Source: an uncultured Collinsella sp.
GTDB lineage: Bacteria > Actinomycetota > Coriobacteriia > Coriobacteriales > Coriobacteriaceae
Length of the DNA: 42,032 nt
Direction: 5' to 3'
Assembly (NCBI GenBank): GCA_947001705.1
Contig: CAMQHT010000017.1
Coordinates: 1 to 42,032, forward strand
Positions within the stretch are counted from its first letter, which is position 1. Every line of letters starts with the position of its first letter. Shown here piece after piece: positions 15,007 through 23,053 of the stretch. The notes under the pieces are model-generated. The model saw nothing but the letters and a program-made list of their open reading frames with translations. It was not told the DNA's origin and ran no database searches. A program made the translations under genes and the position numbers.

Positions 15007-15807
15007 GTGGGATTTCGCGACGTTAAGCGTTCTAAGAACGCAAAAGACACGCGTATCATTGCAATCATCAATCAAAAAGGCGGCGTCGGTAAGTCAACAA
15101 CGGCAGTAAACCTTGCAGCAGCACTGGGTGAGCAGGGTCGTAAGACACTGATTGTCGATTTTGATCCGCAGGGAAACAGTACCAGTGGATTTGGAATTGA
15201 AAAAGAAGACCTTGATCACTGCATCTATGATGCATTGTTGAATGATGTGCCGGCAGAATCGCTTGTTCTTGATACAAATTGCAAAAAGGTATTCGTAATT
15301 CCAGCTACGATTCAGCTTGCAGGTGCTGAAATTGAGCTCGTAAGCGCAATTGCTCGTGAAACCCGCCTCAAAGACTTGCTTGAGCCGATTCAGGACGAGT
15401 TCGATTTTATTTTCATTGACTGTCCTCCTTCGCTCGGCCTGCTTACAATCAATGCCTTGACCGCAGCAGATAGCGTTTTGATTCCAATCCAGTGTGAGTA
15501 TTACGCACTCGAGGGCGTTACGAAGCTGCTTGAGTCAATGAAGATGGTCAAATCACGTCTGAACAAGGGCTTAGACACCTATGGCGTGCTTATGACCATG
15601 TATGACTCACGTACTTCTTTGTCGAATCAGGTTGTTGAGGAAGTTCAATCGTACTTTGGTGATAAGGCGTTTAAGACGCTGATTCCCCGTACTGTTAAAA
15701 TCTCTGAAGCTCCGTCTTTTGGAGAACCGGTAATTACCTATGCACCTCAAAATAAGGGTGCAAAAGCGTATATGAACCTTGCAAAAGAGGTGATCAAGCG
15801 TGCCTAG
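15007..15807 (+). CDS. parA: Chromosome partitioning ATPase ParA (Soj)
   Basis: ParA is the Walker-type ATPase that, with ParB-parS, segregates and organises origins. The deviant Walker A motif KGGVGKST is at residues 24-31, Walker A' is DFDPQGN and Walker B IFIDCPPSLG. At 266 aa it is the chromosomal type without an N-terminal helix-turn-helix. GTG 15007 follows AGGAGG. parB begins within its last codons (8-nt overlap). Confidence 0.97.
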   Translation: MGFRDVKRSKNAKDTRIIAIINQKGGVGKSTTAVNLAAALGEQGRKTLIVDFDPQGNSTSGFGIEKEDLDHCIYDALLNDVPAESLVLDTNCKKVFVIPATIQLAGAEIELVSAIARETRLKDLLEPIQDEFDFIFIDCPPSLGLLTINALTAADSVLIPIQCEYYALEGVTKLLESMKMVKSRLNKGLDTYGVLMTMYDSRTSLSNQVVEEVQSYFGDKAFKTLIPRTVKISEAPSFGEPVITYAPQNKGAKAYMNLAKEVIKRA

Positions 15808-16705
15808 TGCAAAGAAACGCGGTGGATTGGGACGCGGACTCAATGCTTTGGTCTCAGAGGCTGAGTATGAGACCGGTGGTTCTGCTGCATCTGCTTCAAA
15901 TACAGCATCTGAAACAAAACTACCGGTTGAGGATATCGTTCCCAACCCTAATCAACCGCGAATTCACTTTAATGAAACTGAACTTCGCGAGTTGAGCGAG
16001 TCAATCCAAGAACATGGCGTTTTGCAGCCGCTTTTGGTTCGCAAGCATGGAAACGGCTATGAGATCATCGCTGGTGAGCGTCGTTACCAGGCGTCAAAGC
16101 TTGCTGGTCTTGAGGAGCTGCCTGTCATCATTAAAGATGTTAATGATGAAGAGATGCTGGCTCTTGCTCTTATCGAAAACCTTCAGCGTTCTGATCTGAA
16201 TCCCGTCGAAGAGGCTAAGGGCTATCGCCAGCTCATTGATGCCAGCGGTATGACCCAGGAGGCATTGTCGAAGGCAGTAAGCAAATCACGCTCTGCAATT
16301 ACAAATTCGCTGCGCCTTCTCGATCTCCCCGAAGTAGTTCAGCAGATGATTTTTGAGGGTAAACTTACTGCTGGTCACGCACGTGCGATTCTTGCAGTTC
16401 CCTATGAGGATGCTCGAATTCGACTTGCAGAGAAGGTTGTTGCGGAGGGCCTTTCCGTAAGAGCGACAGAAAATCTTGCTCCATTGTTTTCTGCCGGAGA
16501 GACACCTAAGACGCCGCGGCCTGCAACGCCTCAGTCTTTTAAAAAGGCTGCGCGTGTACTTCGTCAGGTATTTAATACCAATGTGCGCGTGAAAAGCTCG
16601 CGTGGAAAGAATAAGATTGAGATTGAGTTTAAAGACGAGGAAGAGCTCTCTCGTATTCTTGGTGAAATGATTCAGTTTGATCAAGGAGGCCAAGATGAGG
16701 AATAA
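15800..16705 (+). CDS. parB: Chromosome partitioning protein ParB (Spo0J)
   Basis: A 301-aa ParB: N-terminal ParA-interaction segment (RGGLGRGLNALV), CTP-binding ParB/sulfiredoxin-like domain with GERRYQASKLAG and ENLQRSDLNPVEEA, a helix-turn-helix parS-reading domain (ALSKAVSKSRSAITNSLRLL) and a C-terminal dimerisation segment. It loads at parS and slides as a CTP-dependent clamp. GTG 15800 overlaps parA. Three perfect parS sites lie directly upstream of parA. Confidence 0.97.
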   Translation: MPSAKKRGGLGRGLNALVSEAEYETGGSAASASNTASETKLPVEDIVPNPNQPRIHFNETELRELSESIQEHGVLQPLLVRKHGNGYEIIAGERRYQASKLAGLEELPVIIKDVNDEEMLALALIENLQRSDLNPVEEAKGYRQLIDASGMTQEALSKAVSKSRSAITNSLRLLDLPEVVQQMIFEGKLTAGHARAILAVPYEDARIRLAEKVVAEGLSVRATENLAPLFSAGETPKTPRPATPQSFKKAARVLRQVFNTNVRVKSSRGKNKIEIEFKDEEELSRILGEMIQFDQGGQDEE

Positions 16706-16949
16706 GATTTTAACTGCGATTGCATTGGTGACGACTGTCGCGGCCGGTGCCTTTGCTGGCTATAAGATCGCGACAGACGATGAACTTCGAGGTCGTTTGC
16801 TTCGTGGTGCGCAAGATATTGTCGATTCTTCCAAGAAGAAAATGGATGTTATGACAGAAGATGTTGCCATGTGCACTGCTCAGGTAACAAAAAATCCTAA
16901 GATTAATCAAGGTTGGGTTAGCAACCAATGGGAAAATGTAGGCTATTAG
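16695..16949 (+). CDS. Small membrane-anchored protein coupled to parB
   Basis: An 84-aa protein: one N-terminal hydrophobic helix (about residues 6-24) with a Gly/Ala-rich face, then a charged, probably helical cytoplasmic or external tail. AAGGAGG precedes ATG 16695, which overlaps the end of parB by 11 nt, so expression is coupled to parAB. It resembles YtxH-like small proteins in layout only; I recognise no family. A role at the membrane with the segregation machinery is a guess from position. Confidence 0.75.
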   Translation: MRNKILTAIALVTTVAAGAFAGYKIATDDELRGRLLRGAQDIVDSSKKKMDVMTEDVAMCTAQVTKNPKINQGWVSNQWENVGY

Positions 16950-16958
16950 GTACCTAAC
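16946..16958. repeat. Palindrome TTAGGTACCTAAC, copy 2
   Basis: Exact copy of 13442-13454, overlapping the stop codon of the preceding 84-aa gene. Confidence 0.5.
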
Positions 16959-16977
16959 AATTACCCTGCATATTTTG

Positions 16978-17017
16978 AGCGGCCCTTGTCTGATTCATGA
17001 GACAAGGGCCGCTTATT
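16978..17017 (+). terminator. Terminator of the parAB operon
   Basis: A 14-bp perfect stem (16978-16991 with 17000-17013, 8-nt loop) followed by TATTTTG. It is also able to work for leftward transcripts. Confidence 0.8.
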
Positions 17018-17074
17018 TTGTCCGTAAACAATGGGGAAGCTAGCAGCGGTCCAAAATTGAGGTCAATAAATGAA

Positions 17075-17109
17075 ACGGCCCCTGTTGCATATCCTGCAAC
17101 AGGGGCCGT
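17075..17109 (-). terminator. Terminator of rlmN
   Basis: A 15-bp perfect stem (17075-17089 with 17095-17109, 5-nt loop). On the minus strand it is followed by a TTCATTTATT stretch. It lies about 40 bp past the rlmN stop codon. Confidence 0.7.
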
Positions 17110-17113
17110 CCGA

Positions 17114-17129
17114 TGTTTCACATGAAACG
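17114..17129. promoter_or_regulatory. parS-like site near the rlmN 3' end
   Basis: TGTTTCACATGAAACG matches canonical parS at 14 of 16 positions. It lies between the rlmN stop codon and its terminator, 2.1 kb from the parS trio. Confidence 0.5.
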
Positions 17130-17147
17130 TTTTGGAGTGCGACTCCC

Positions 17148-18200
17148 CTATGCGTTCTTCTGAACTTTGAAGCGCTGTTTCAGCTGTCCGCAAGCGGCGT
17201 CAATATCGTTACCACGGGAGTTACGAATCGTGGTCTCGATGCCACGGGACTCAAGACGACGCTGAAGATCCTCAACCTTATGAATCGGCGACGGCTTGAG
17301 CGGACTGCCCTCGATGTCGTTAAGTTGAATCAGGTTAACGTGGCACAGCGTTCCCTCGCAGAAGTCGCAGAGTGCCTGCATCTCGGGATTCGTATCGTTG
17401 ACGCCTTCGATCATGGCATACTCATAGGTCGGGCGGCGGCCAGTCTTCTCGGTGTAGAGCTGAAGCGCTTCGTGGAGGCGAAGCAGCGTGTATTTCTTAA
17501 CACCGGGCATGAGCTTATTGCGCGTCGACTGGATGGCGGAATGCAGGGAAACGGCAAGCGTGAACTGCTCGGGGATATCGGCAAATTTGCGAATACCGGG
17601 AATAACGCCGCTGGTAGAGACGGTGAGGTGACGAGCGCCGATACCGATGCCATCGGGGTCGTTGAGGATACGCAGTGCCTTGAGAACCTCGTCGTAGTTG
17701 GCAAACGGCTCGCCCTGGCCCATGAAGACAACGCTTGTGGCACGCTCGCTAAAGTCGTTGGATACATGAAGCACCTGGTCGACGATCTCTTGAGCGGTCA
17801 GAGAGCGCTTGAGGCCGTTGAGACCGGTAGCGCAAAAGGCACAGCCCATGCCGCAGCCTGCCTGGGTGGAAACGCAGACGGAAAGCTTGTTACGACGTGG
17901 CATGCCAACAGTCTCGACGGAAATGCCATCGTGGTACTCGAGCAGATACTTGCGCGAGCCATCTTTGGAAACCTGCTTGGTGAGTTCAGTCGGCGTATCA
18001 AAGGCAAAAGCCTCTTTAAGCTGCTCACGGAAAGCCTTGGGGAGGTTGGTCATATCGTCAAACGAACAAACGTTCTTCTCAAAGACCCATTCGATGAGCT
18101 GCTTCGCGCGGAAGGCAGGCTGGCCAAGTTCGGCCACGAGCTCGCGAATATCGTTTTGGCTCAAGTCGCGAATGTCCTGAGATTTAGTCCTGGGATTCAT
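17148..18200 (-). CDS. rlmN: Dual-specificity 23S rRNA A2503/tRNA A37 C2-methyltransferase
   Basis: A radical-SAM methylase that modifies A2503 of 23S rRNA and A37 of some tRNAs. The CxxxCxxC iron-sulfur motif is Cys116, Cys120 and Cys123 (CGMGCAFC), and the C-terminal methyl-carrier Cys337 lies in RGNDIDAACG. Length (350 aa) and N-terminal accessory domain are typical of RlmN, arguing against the resistance enzyme Cfr. The usual GMGEP motif reads GQGEP. ATG 18200 follows AAAGG. Monocistronic, divergent from ddl. Confidence 0.96.
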   Translation of the reverse strand: MNPRTKSQDIRDLSQNDIRELVAELGQPAFRAKQLIEWVFEKNVCSFDDMTNLPKAFREQLKEAFAFDTPTELTKQVSKDGSRKYLLEYHDGISVETVGMPRRNKLSVCVSTQAGCGMGCAFCATGLNGLKRSLTAQEIVDQVLHVSNDFSERATSVVFMGQGEPFANYDEVLKALRILNDPDGIGIGARHLTVSTSGVIPGIRKFADIPEQFTLAVSLHSAIQSTRNKLMPGVKKYTLLRLHEALQLYTEKTGRRPTYEYAMIEGVNDTNPEMQALCDFCEGTLCHVNLIQLNDIEGSPLKPSPIHKVEDLQRRLESRGIETTIRNSRGNDIDAACGQLKQRFKVQKNA

Positions 18201-18215
18201 GGAAGCCTTTCGATT

Positions 18216-18245
18216 TTGGGGAAACGTAGAGGGTATCGCTACAAT
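18216..18245 (+). promoter_or_regulatory. Promoter of the ddl-dinG operon
   Basis: TTGGGG (18216-18221), an 18-bp spacer and TACAAT (18240-18245), about 40 bp ahead of the ddl start. The -10 equals that of rpmH and tRNA-Lys. Confidence 0.6.
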
Positions 18246-18285
18246 ATGGTATCAGCTGCAGAAATTATAGAGGAGGAGTCTGCCC

Positions 18286-19251
18286 ATGCCGGGTAAAAGC
18301 CTAGAGAACATGCACGTAGCGGTCTTGGCGGGCGGTCATTCCGCCGAGCGCGAGATCTCGCTCGATTCGGGAAAGAACGTTGTGGTGGCGCTGAAGGAAG
18401 CCGGCTACACCTCGGTGGAGCTGCTTGACACGGCCGCTGATGACTTTATGGTAACCATGGCGACCGGCGGATTCGATGTGGCATTTATCGCCATGCACGG
18501 CGCCGGCGGTGAGGATGGCGCCATGCAGGGTGCCATGGAGACCCTGGGTATCCCCTACACGGCCTCGGGCGTACTTGCCAGCGCCTGCGGTGCCGACAAG
18601 GAGGTCTCTAAGCTCCTATACGCCAAAGCGGGCATTCCCATTGCCCCCGGCCTTGCGCTCGAGGTGGGCGACGAAGTCGATATCGATCATATCGTCGAGG
18701 TTTGTGGCGAGCGCTGCTTTGTGAAGCCGGCCGTCAACGGTTCCAGCTATGGCATTTCCCTGGTCCATGAGCCCTCCGAGCTGCCCGCGGCAATCGCCAA
18801 GGCGTTTGAGTACGGCGACAAAGTGCTGGTCGAGAAGTGCATCGAGGGTACCGAGATCACCGTCGGCGTATACGGCGAAGATGACGTGCGCGCCCTGCCG
18901 ATTGTCGAGATTCGTAAGCCCGAGGACTGCGAGTTCTACGATCTGGACGTGAAGTATGTCGACCCTACGGATATCCATCGCATTCCGGCGCAGATTTCAC
19001 CCGAGAATTACGCTCGCGCTCAGGAACTTGCCTGTGCCGCTCACAAGGCCCTCGGTTGCCTGGGTATCTCGCGCAGCGACTTTATTGTGAGCGAAGACGG
19101 TCCCATTATCCTCGAGACCAATACCATTCCCGGCATGACCGATACGTCGCTGTATCCGGATGAGATCCGCCACACCGACGACATGACGTTCCCGCAGGTC
19201 TGTGACAGCCTGATCCGTATGGGCCTTCGTCGAGCGGGCATTGCATGCTAA
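18286..19251 (+). CDS. ddl: D-alanine--D-alanine ligase
   Basis: An ATP-grasp enzyme that makes D-Ala-D-Ala for peptidoglycan. Key motifs are AGGHSAEREIS, MHGAGGEDGAMQG, the SYGIS loop and the C-terminal ETNTIPGMT. The Tyr in VKY is kept, which favours D-Ala-D-Ala over D-Ala-D-Lac (a Phe there marks many D-Lac ligases). 321 aa, normal length. ATG 18286 follows GGAGGAG. It overlaps the next gene by 7 nt. Confidence 0.95.
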   Translation: MPGKSLENMHVAVLAGGHSAEREISLDSGKNVVVALKEAGYTSVELLDTAADDFMVTMATGGFDVAFIAMHGAGGEDGAMQGAMETLGIPYTASGVLASACGADKEVSKLLYAKAGIPIAPGLALEVGDEVDIDHIVEVCGERCFVKPAVNGSSYGISLVHEPSELPAAIAKAFEYGDKVLVEKCIEGTEITVGVYGEDDVRALPIVEIRKPEDCEFYDLDVKYVDPTDIHRIPAQISPENYARAQELACAAHKALGCLGISRSDFIVSEDGPIILETNTIPGMTDTSLYPDEIRHTDDMTFPQVCDSLIRMGLRRAGIAC

Positions 19252-22139
19252 TCGAGGACGCGGTTTCGTCAGGAACGCCGCAGTTTGTCATCGACTCCTA
19301 TGCCACGCTTGCCGACCGCGCCAAAACGCAGTCCTTCGGCCTTATCGAGGAAGATGTGATTGTCCTCGATACCGAGACCACGGGTCTTTCGGTGCAGGAC
19401 AACGAGCTGATCGAGATCTCGGCGGCCCGTCTTTCGGGCCGCGAGGTCATCGACCGCTTCGATACCTTCGTGCATCCCAAACAGCTGATTCCCGCCGAGA
19501 TTACCGAGCTCACGAGCATTACAAATGCCGATGTGGCAGATGCCCCGTCGGCGGTTGAGGCCGTCGCCGCTCTCGCCGATTTTGTCGGTGGCTGCCCGGT
19601 GATCGCACACAACGCCACGTTCGACCGCTCGTTTATCGAGTCGGTCAAAGGCGGCGTCAACGTGAGCGATATTTGGATCGATTCGCTGGCGCTGTCGCGC
19701 ATCGCGCTTCCGCGCCTGGCCTCGCACAAGCTGTCTTTTATGGCCGATCTGTTTGGCTGCGACTCGGTATCACACCGTGCCAATGCCGACGTCGACGCCC
19801 TGTGTGGCGTATGGCGCGTGTTGCTCGTGGCGCTCACCGACTTGCCCCAGGGCCTCATGGCGCGCCTAGCCGACATGCATCCGGACGTGCCTTGGTCCTA
19901 TCGTCCTATCTTCTCATTCTTGGCAGGGCAGAACCCTGGTTCTATCTTCTCTCTCAGCGCCGCTCGTGTTGACGTTCTCAAGGCCGATCGCGCCGACGAT
20001 CGGGTGGACGCCGATGAACTGCCGGTTCTCAAGATGCCGAGTCGTGAGGAGATTGAGGCAGACTATGCGCCAGGTGGCCTAGTCAATCGCATGTATCCCA
20101 CCTACGAGCCGCGTGATGAGCAGATCGCGATGGCGCTCGAGGTCCGCGATGCGCTGGTCACGGGCACTCATCGAGTAATTGAGGCAGGCACAGGCGTCGG
20201 CAAATCGATGGCCTATCTGGTACCTTTTGCCGAGGCAGCGCGCCGTAACAACATCACGGTTGGTATTGCGACCAAATCGAACAATCTTGCCGACCAGCTC
20301 ATGTACCATGAGCTGCCAAAACTTGCCGAGCAACTGGACGGTGGTCTGTCATTTTGCGCGCTCAAGGGCTATGACCACTATCCGTGCCTGCGCAAGCTAG
20401 AGCGCATGAGCCGCAGCCAGGTCGAGATTACCACCAAGCGCGATCCGGCGGACACGCTCACGGCGGTCGCGGTCATTATGGCGTACGTCTGCCAATCAGC
20501 CGATGGCGACCTCGACTCGCTCGGCATTCGGTGGCGCAGCGTCAACCGTCCCGACTTTACGACGGCCTCGCGCGAGTGCGCTCGTCGCCTCTGCCCGTTT
20601 TTCCCTGATAAATGTTTGGTCCACGGCGCTCGCCGTCGTGCGGCGCATGCCGATGTGGTGGTCACCAACCATTCCCTGCTGTTCCGCAGCGTCGCGGCCG
20701 AGGGCAGGATTTTGCCTCCGATTCGTCATTGGGTAATCGACGAGGCCCATTCCATCGAGCGCGAGGCGCGCCGTCAGTGGGCGCGCGTGGTGTCGGCGGA
20801 CGAATCACGCGTTCTGTTTGAGCGTCTGGGTGGCTCGAGCACCGGCGCGCTAAGCCAGGTTTCCCGTGATTTGGCAACCTCCGAGGGCTCTACGCTCTAT
20901 CTGGGCCTTACTGCCAAGGCGACGTCGACGGTTGCGCGCGCGAGCATGGCAATCGCCGACGTGTTCGATGGCGTTCGCGAGCTCGGCCGCCGTGCGCGTG
21001 GGGGTTATGACAATGCCAATCTATGGATTGGCCCCGAGCTGCGCGAATCTGACGACTGGCATGATTTCTTACAGTCGGCCTACACTGGCATCGACGCATT
21101 GGAACAAGCTGACAAGAGCGTCGACGCGCTGGTGCAAGCCGTCGCCGCCGACAAGCCCGAGGTTGTTGTCGACCTGGGTGATATCTCGCGCCGCCTGCAC
21201 GAGCTGGCCGAGAACCTCAAACTCATCATTGATGGCACCGATGAACACTACGTGTATTCGCTGCAGGTCAATCGCAGACTTCGTGCCGGCGGAGAGTCGA
21301 TGACCGCAGAGCGCATCGACATTGGCGAGGCTTTGGCAACCGAGTGGCTACCCGAGGTTCACACGGCTATCTTTGCCTCGGCGACCATGACGGTGTCCAA
21401 AAGCTTTGAGCACTTTAACCATGCGGTCGGCCTTGATCGCATCGGTGCTTCAACGTCGTCATCGCTGCACTTGGATTCGAGCTACGACTTCGATTCGAAC
21501 ATGGCTGTAGTCGTTGCGGGCGATATCCCCGATCCGCGCGATCGTGAGAGCTATCTTACGGCGCTCGACCGCGTACTGGTCGACGCCCATCTTGCTATGG
21601 GCGGATCGGTGCTCACGTTGTTCACCAATCGGCGCGACATGGAGGACCTATACGCCCGCGTTGAGCCCAAGATGGCCCGTGCGGGTCTGGAGCTCAACTG
21701 CCAGCAGCGCAACTCATCTCCTCGTCGCCTGCGCGACCGGTTTATCAACGAACCGACCTCGTCGCTTTTTGCGCTCAAGGCCTTCTGGGAGGGGTTTGAT
21801 GCCAGCGGTGAGACGCTGCGCTGCGTCATCATTCCCAAGTTGCCGTTCTCGAGCCCCACGGACCCGCTCTCGTGCGAGCGCAACCTGCGCGAAGACCGCG
21901 CATGGGCGCGCTATTCGCTGCCCGAGGCGGTGCTCGAGGTTAAGCAGGCCGCGGGGCGTTTGATTCGCTCGTCGACCGATAGCGGTGTGCTGATCTTGGC
22001 GGATCCTCGCCTGGTGACGAAGGGCTATGGCAAGAAGTTCTTAACGTCGCTGCCCACGAGCTCCTACCAGCGCATCGAATCGGCGCAGATCGGGCACTAT
22101 CTACAGCTGTGGCGTGCACGCCACGAGCGGCGGCGCTAA
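19245..22139 (+). CDS. dinG: DinG-family helicase with N-terminal 3'-5' exonuclease domain
   Basis: A 964-aa fusion. An N-terminal DEDD exonuclease domain has LDTETTG (Asp42, Glu44) and AHNATFD near residue 120. A Rad3/XPD-type helicase follows: Walker A EAGTGVGKS near 310, DEAH (IDEAHSIERE) near 498, and C-terminal helicase motifs including the arginine-rich QAAGRLIRS. Four cysteines placed like those of iron-sulfur DinG (one near 381, then C-x4-C-x6-C near 444-457) suggest a 4Fe-4S cluster. In Bacillus-type DinG the exonuclease-helicase fusion is known; E. coli DinG lacks the exonuclease. It is likely to remove structured DNA or R-loops. ATG 19245 overlaps ddl. Confidence 0.9.
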   Translation: MLIEDAVSSGTPQFVIDSYATLADRAKTQSFGLIEEDVIVLDTETTGLSVQDNELIEISAARLSGREVIDRFDTFVHPKQLIPAEITELTSITNADVADAPSAVEAVAALADFVGGCPVIAHNATFDRSFIESVKGGVNVSDIWIDSLALSRIALPRLASHKLSFMADLFGCDSVSHRANADVDALCGVWRVLLVALTDLPQGLMARLADMHPDVPWSYRPIFSFLAGQNPGSIFSLSAARVDVLKADRADDRVDADELPVLKMPSREEIEADYAPGGLVNRMYPTYEPRDEQIAMALEVRDALVTGTHRVIEAGTGVGKSMAYLVPFAEAARRNNITVGIATKSNNLADQLMYHELPKLAEQLDGGLSFCALKGYDHYPCLRKLERMSRSQVEITTKRDPADTLTAVAVIMAYVCQSADGDLDSLGIRWRSVNRPDFTTASRECARRLCPFFPDKCLVHGARRRAAHADVVVTNHSLLFRSVAAEGRILPPIRHWVIDEAHSIEREARRQWARVVSADESRVLFERLGGSSTGALSQVSRDLATSEGSTLYLGLTAKATSTVARASMAIADVFDGVRELGRRARGGYDNANLWIGPELRESDDWHDFLQSAYTGIDALEQADKSVDALVQAVAADKPEVVVDLGDISRRLHELAENLKLIIDGTDEHYVYSLQVNRRLRAGGESMTAERIDIGEALATEWLPEVHTAIFASATMTVSKSFEHFNHAVGLDRIGASTSSSLHLDSSYDFDSNMAVVVAGDIPDPRDRESYLTALDRVLVDAHLAMGGSVLTLFTNRRDMEDLYARVEPKMARAGLELNCQQRNSSPRRLRDRFINEPTSSLFALKAFWEGFDASGETLRCVIIPKLPFSSPTDPLSCERNLREDRAWARYSLPEAVLEVKQAAGRLIRSSTDSGVLILADPRLVTKGYGKKFLTSLPTSSYQRIESAQIGHYLQLWRARHERRR

Positions 22140-23053
22140 AGCGGACAGAAGAGGGTTTTTGCCATATCGCACAGACGCTTTGACAGGGCGGGGTCATCCA
22201 AGATGCGGATGGCTCCGCCCGCTGCGATTATCTGGCTCAGCAGCCAACGCTCGGAGCCGTAATGTACGGTTACCGTTGCCATGTCTGTCCCGCTGCGCTC
22301 GATGAGGGTGATGCCGGCCCAGTCCAGATGCTCCGCCATATCGAATGGCATCAAGAGCTTTGCGCTACGCTGCGTCCGGGCAAGGGAATCGTGGAGGGAT
22401 GCAACGTCCGGTGCGTGAGGCACGACGGAGTCTTCCGTCAAGGCGAGTCCCTCGATTTTATCCATGCGATAGGTGCGCTGCTCATCGACCGCGATGTCCC
22501 AGGCAATCAGATATGTTTGGTCGCCGTTTGCTGTAATGCGCAAGGGGTCGACCAGACGCTCGCGTGGCCGCGCATCGTCCATCGAGCGATACGAGATACG
22601 ACAGCGAACGCCGTCCTGAATGGCGCAGCTCAGCTGCTGCCAGTGCGACCCGTGGTTGACGGTGTCAAAGACGTGCTGGTTATAGCCGAGCTCTTCGGGT
22701 AGAAGAGCATGTCGAATTCGAGCCGCCGCCTGGGGCTCGATCCCCAACGATTCAAGTTCGTGGTTGAGCACAGCGCCCTCGGCGGCACTCAGGCGCAGCG
22801 GTAGTACACGCCCGGCGTCACCGGTGAGGACCACGCGCTCGCCGTGGCATTCGCAGATGATACGCGCGCCCGATTCTCGGTCCGCGAGCGTCGAGACGAT
22901 CTCGAGAATCTCGTCGAGCGACGCCCCCGTGATGTCAAAGCGACTGCAAATCTCGGTTCGTGTCATGCCGCTCTCGCCGGCGGCGTAGAGGGCCTCCATG
23001 ATGTCGATGGCGCGCGAGAGCCTCTGCTCGCTGGTGAGTTTACGCACGGGCAT
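22136..23053 (-). CDS. WYL-domain transcription regulator, PafC-like
   Basis: A 305-aa protein with an N-terminal winged-helix region (about 5-60), then a WYL domain (about 145-215: CRISYRS, RERLVDPLRI, TYLIAWD, RTYRMDKI) and a C-terminal extension (WCX-like). The ATG at 23053 is preferred; a TTG at 23074 overlaps the ribosome site. It overlaps the upstream WYL gene by 14 nt, the tandem arrangement of PafB-PafC, the heterodimeric activator of a RecA-independent DNA-damage response in mycobacteria. Convergent with dinG, which it overlaps by 4 nt. The regulatory role is inferred from family and order. Confidence 0.8.
   Translation of the reverse strand: MPVRKLTSEQRLSRAIDIMEALYAAGESGMTRTEICSRFDITGASLDEILEIVSTLADRESGARIICECHGERVVLTGDAGRVLPLRLSAAEGAVLNHELESLGIEPQAAARIRHALLPEELGYNQHVFDTVNHGSHWQQLSCAIQDGVRCRISYRSMDDARPRERLVDPLRITANGDQTYLIAWDIAVDEQRTYRMDKIEGLALTEDSVVPHAPDVASLHDSLARTQRSAKLLMPFDMAEHLDWAGITLIERSGTDMATVTVHYGSERWLLSQIIAAGGAIRILDDPALSKRLCDMAKTLFCPL

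Noticed and set aside
17148..18200. Cfr-type antibiotic-resistance methylase
   Set aside because: Length, accessory domain and single-copy housekeeping context fit RlmN; only the GQGEP variant is unusual.
18286..19251. VanA-like D-Ala-D-Lac ligase
   Set aside because: The Tyr in VKY is retained and no vanH or vanX neighbours are present.
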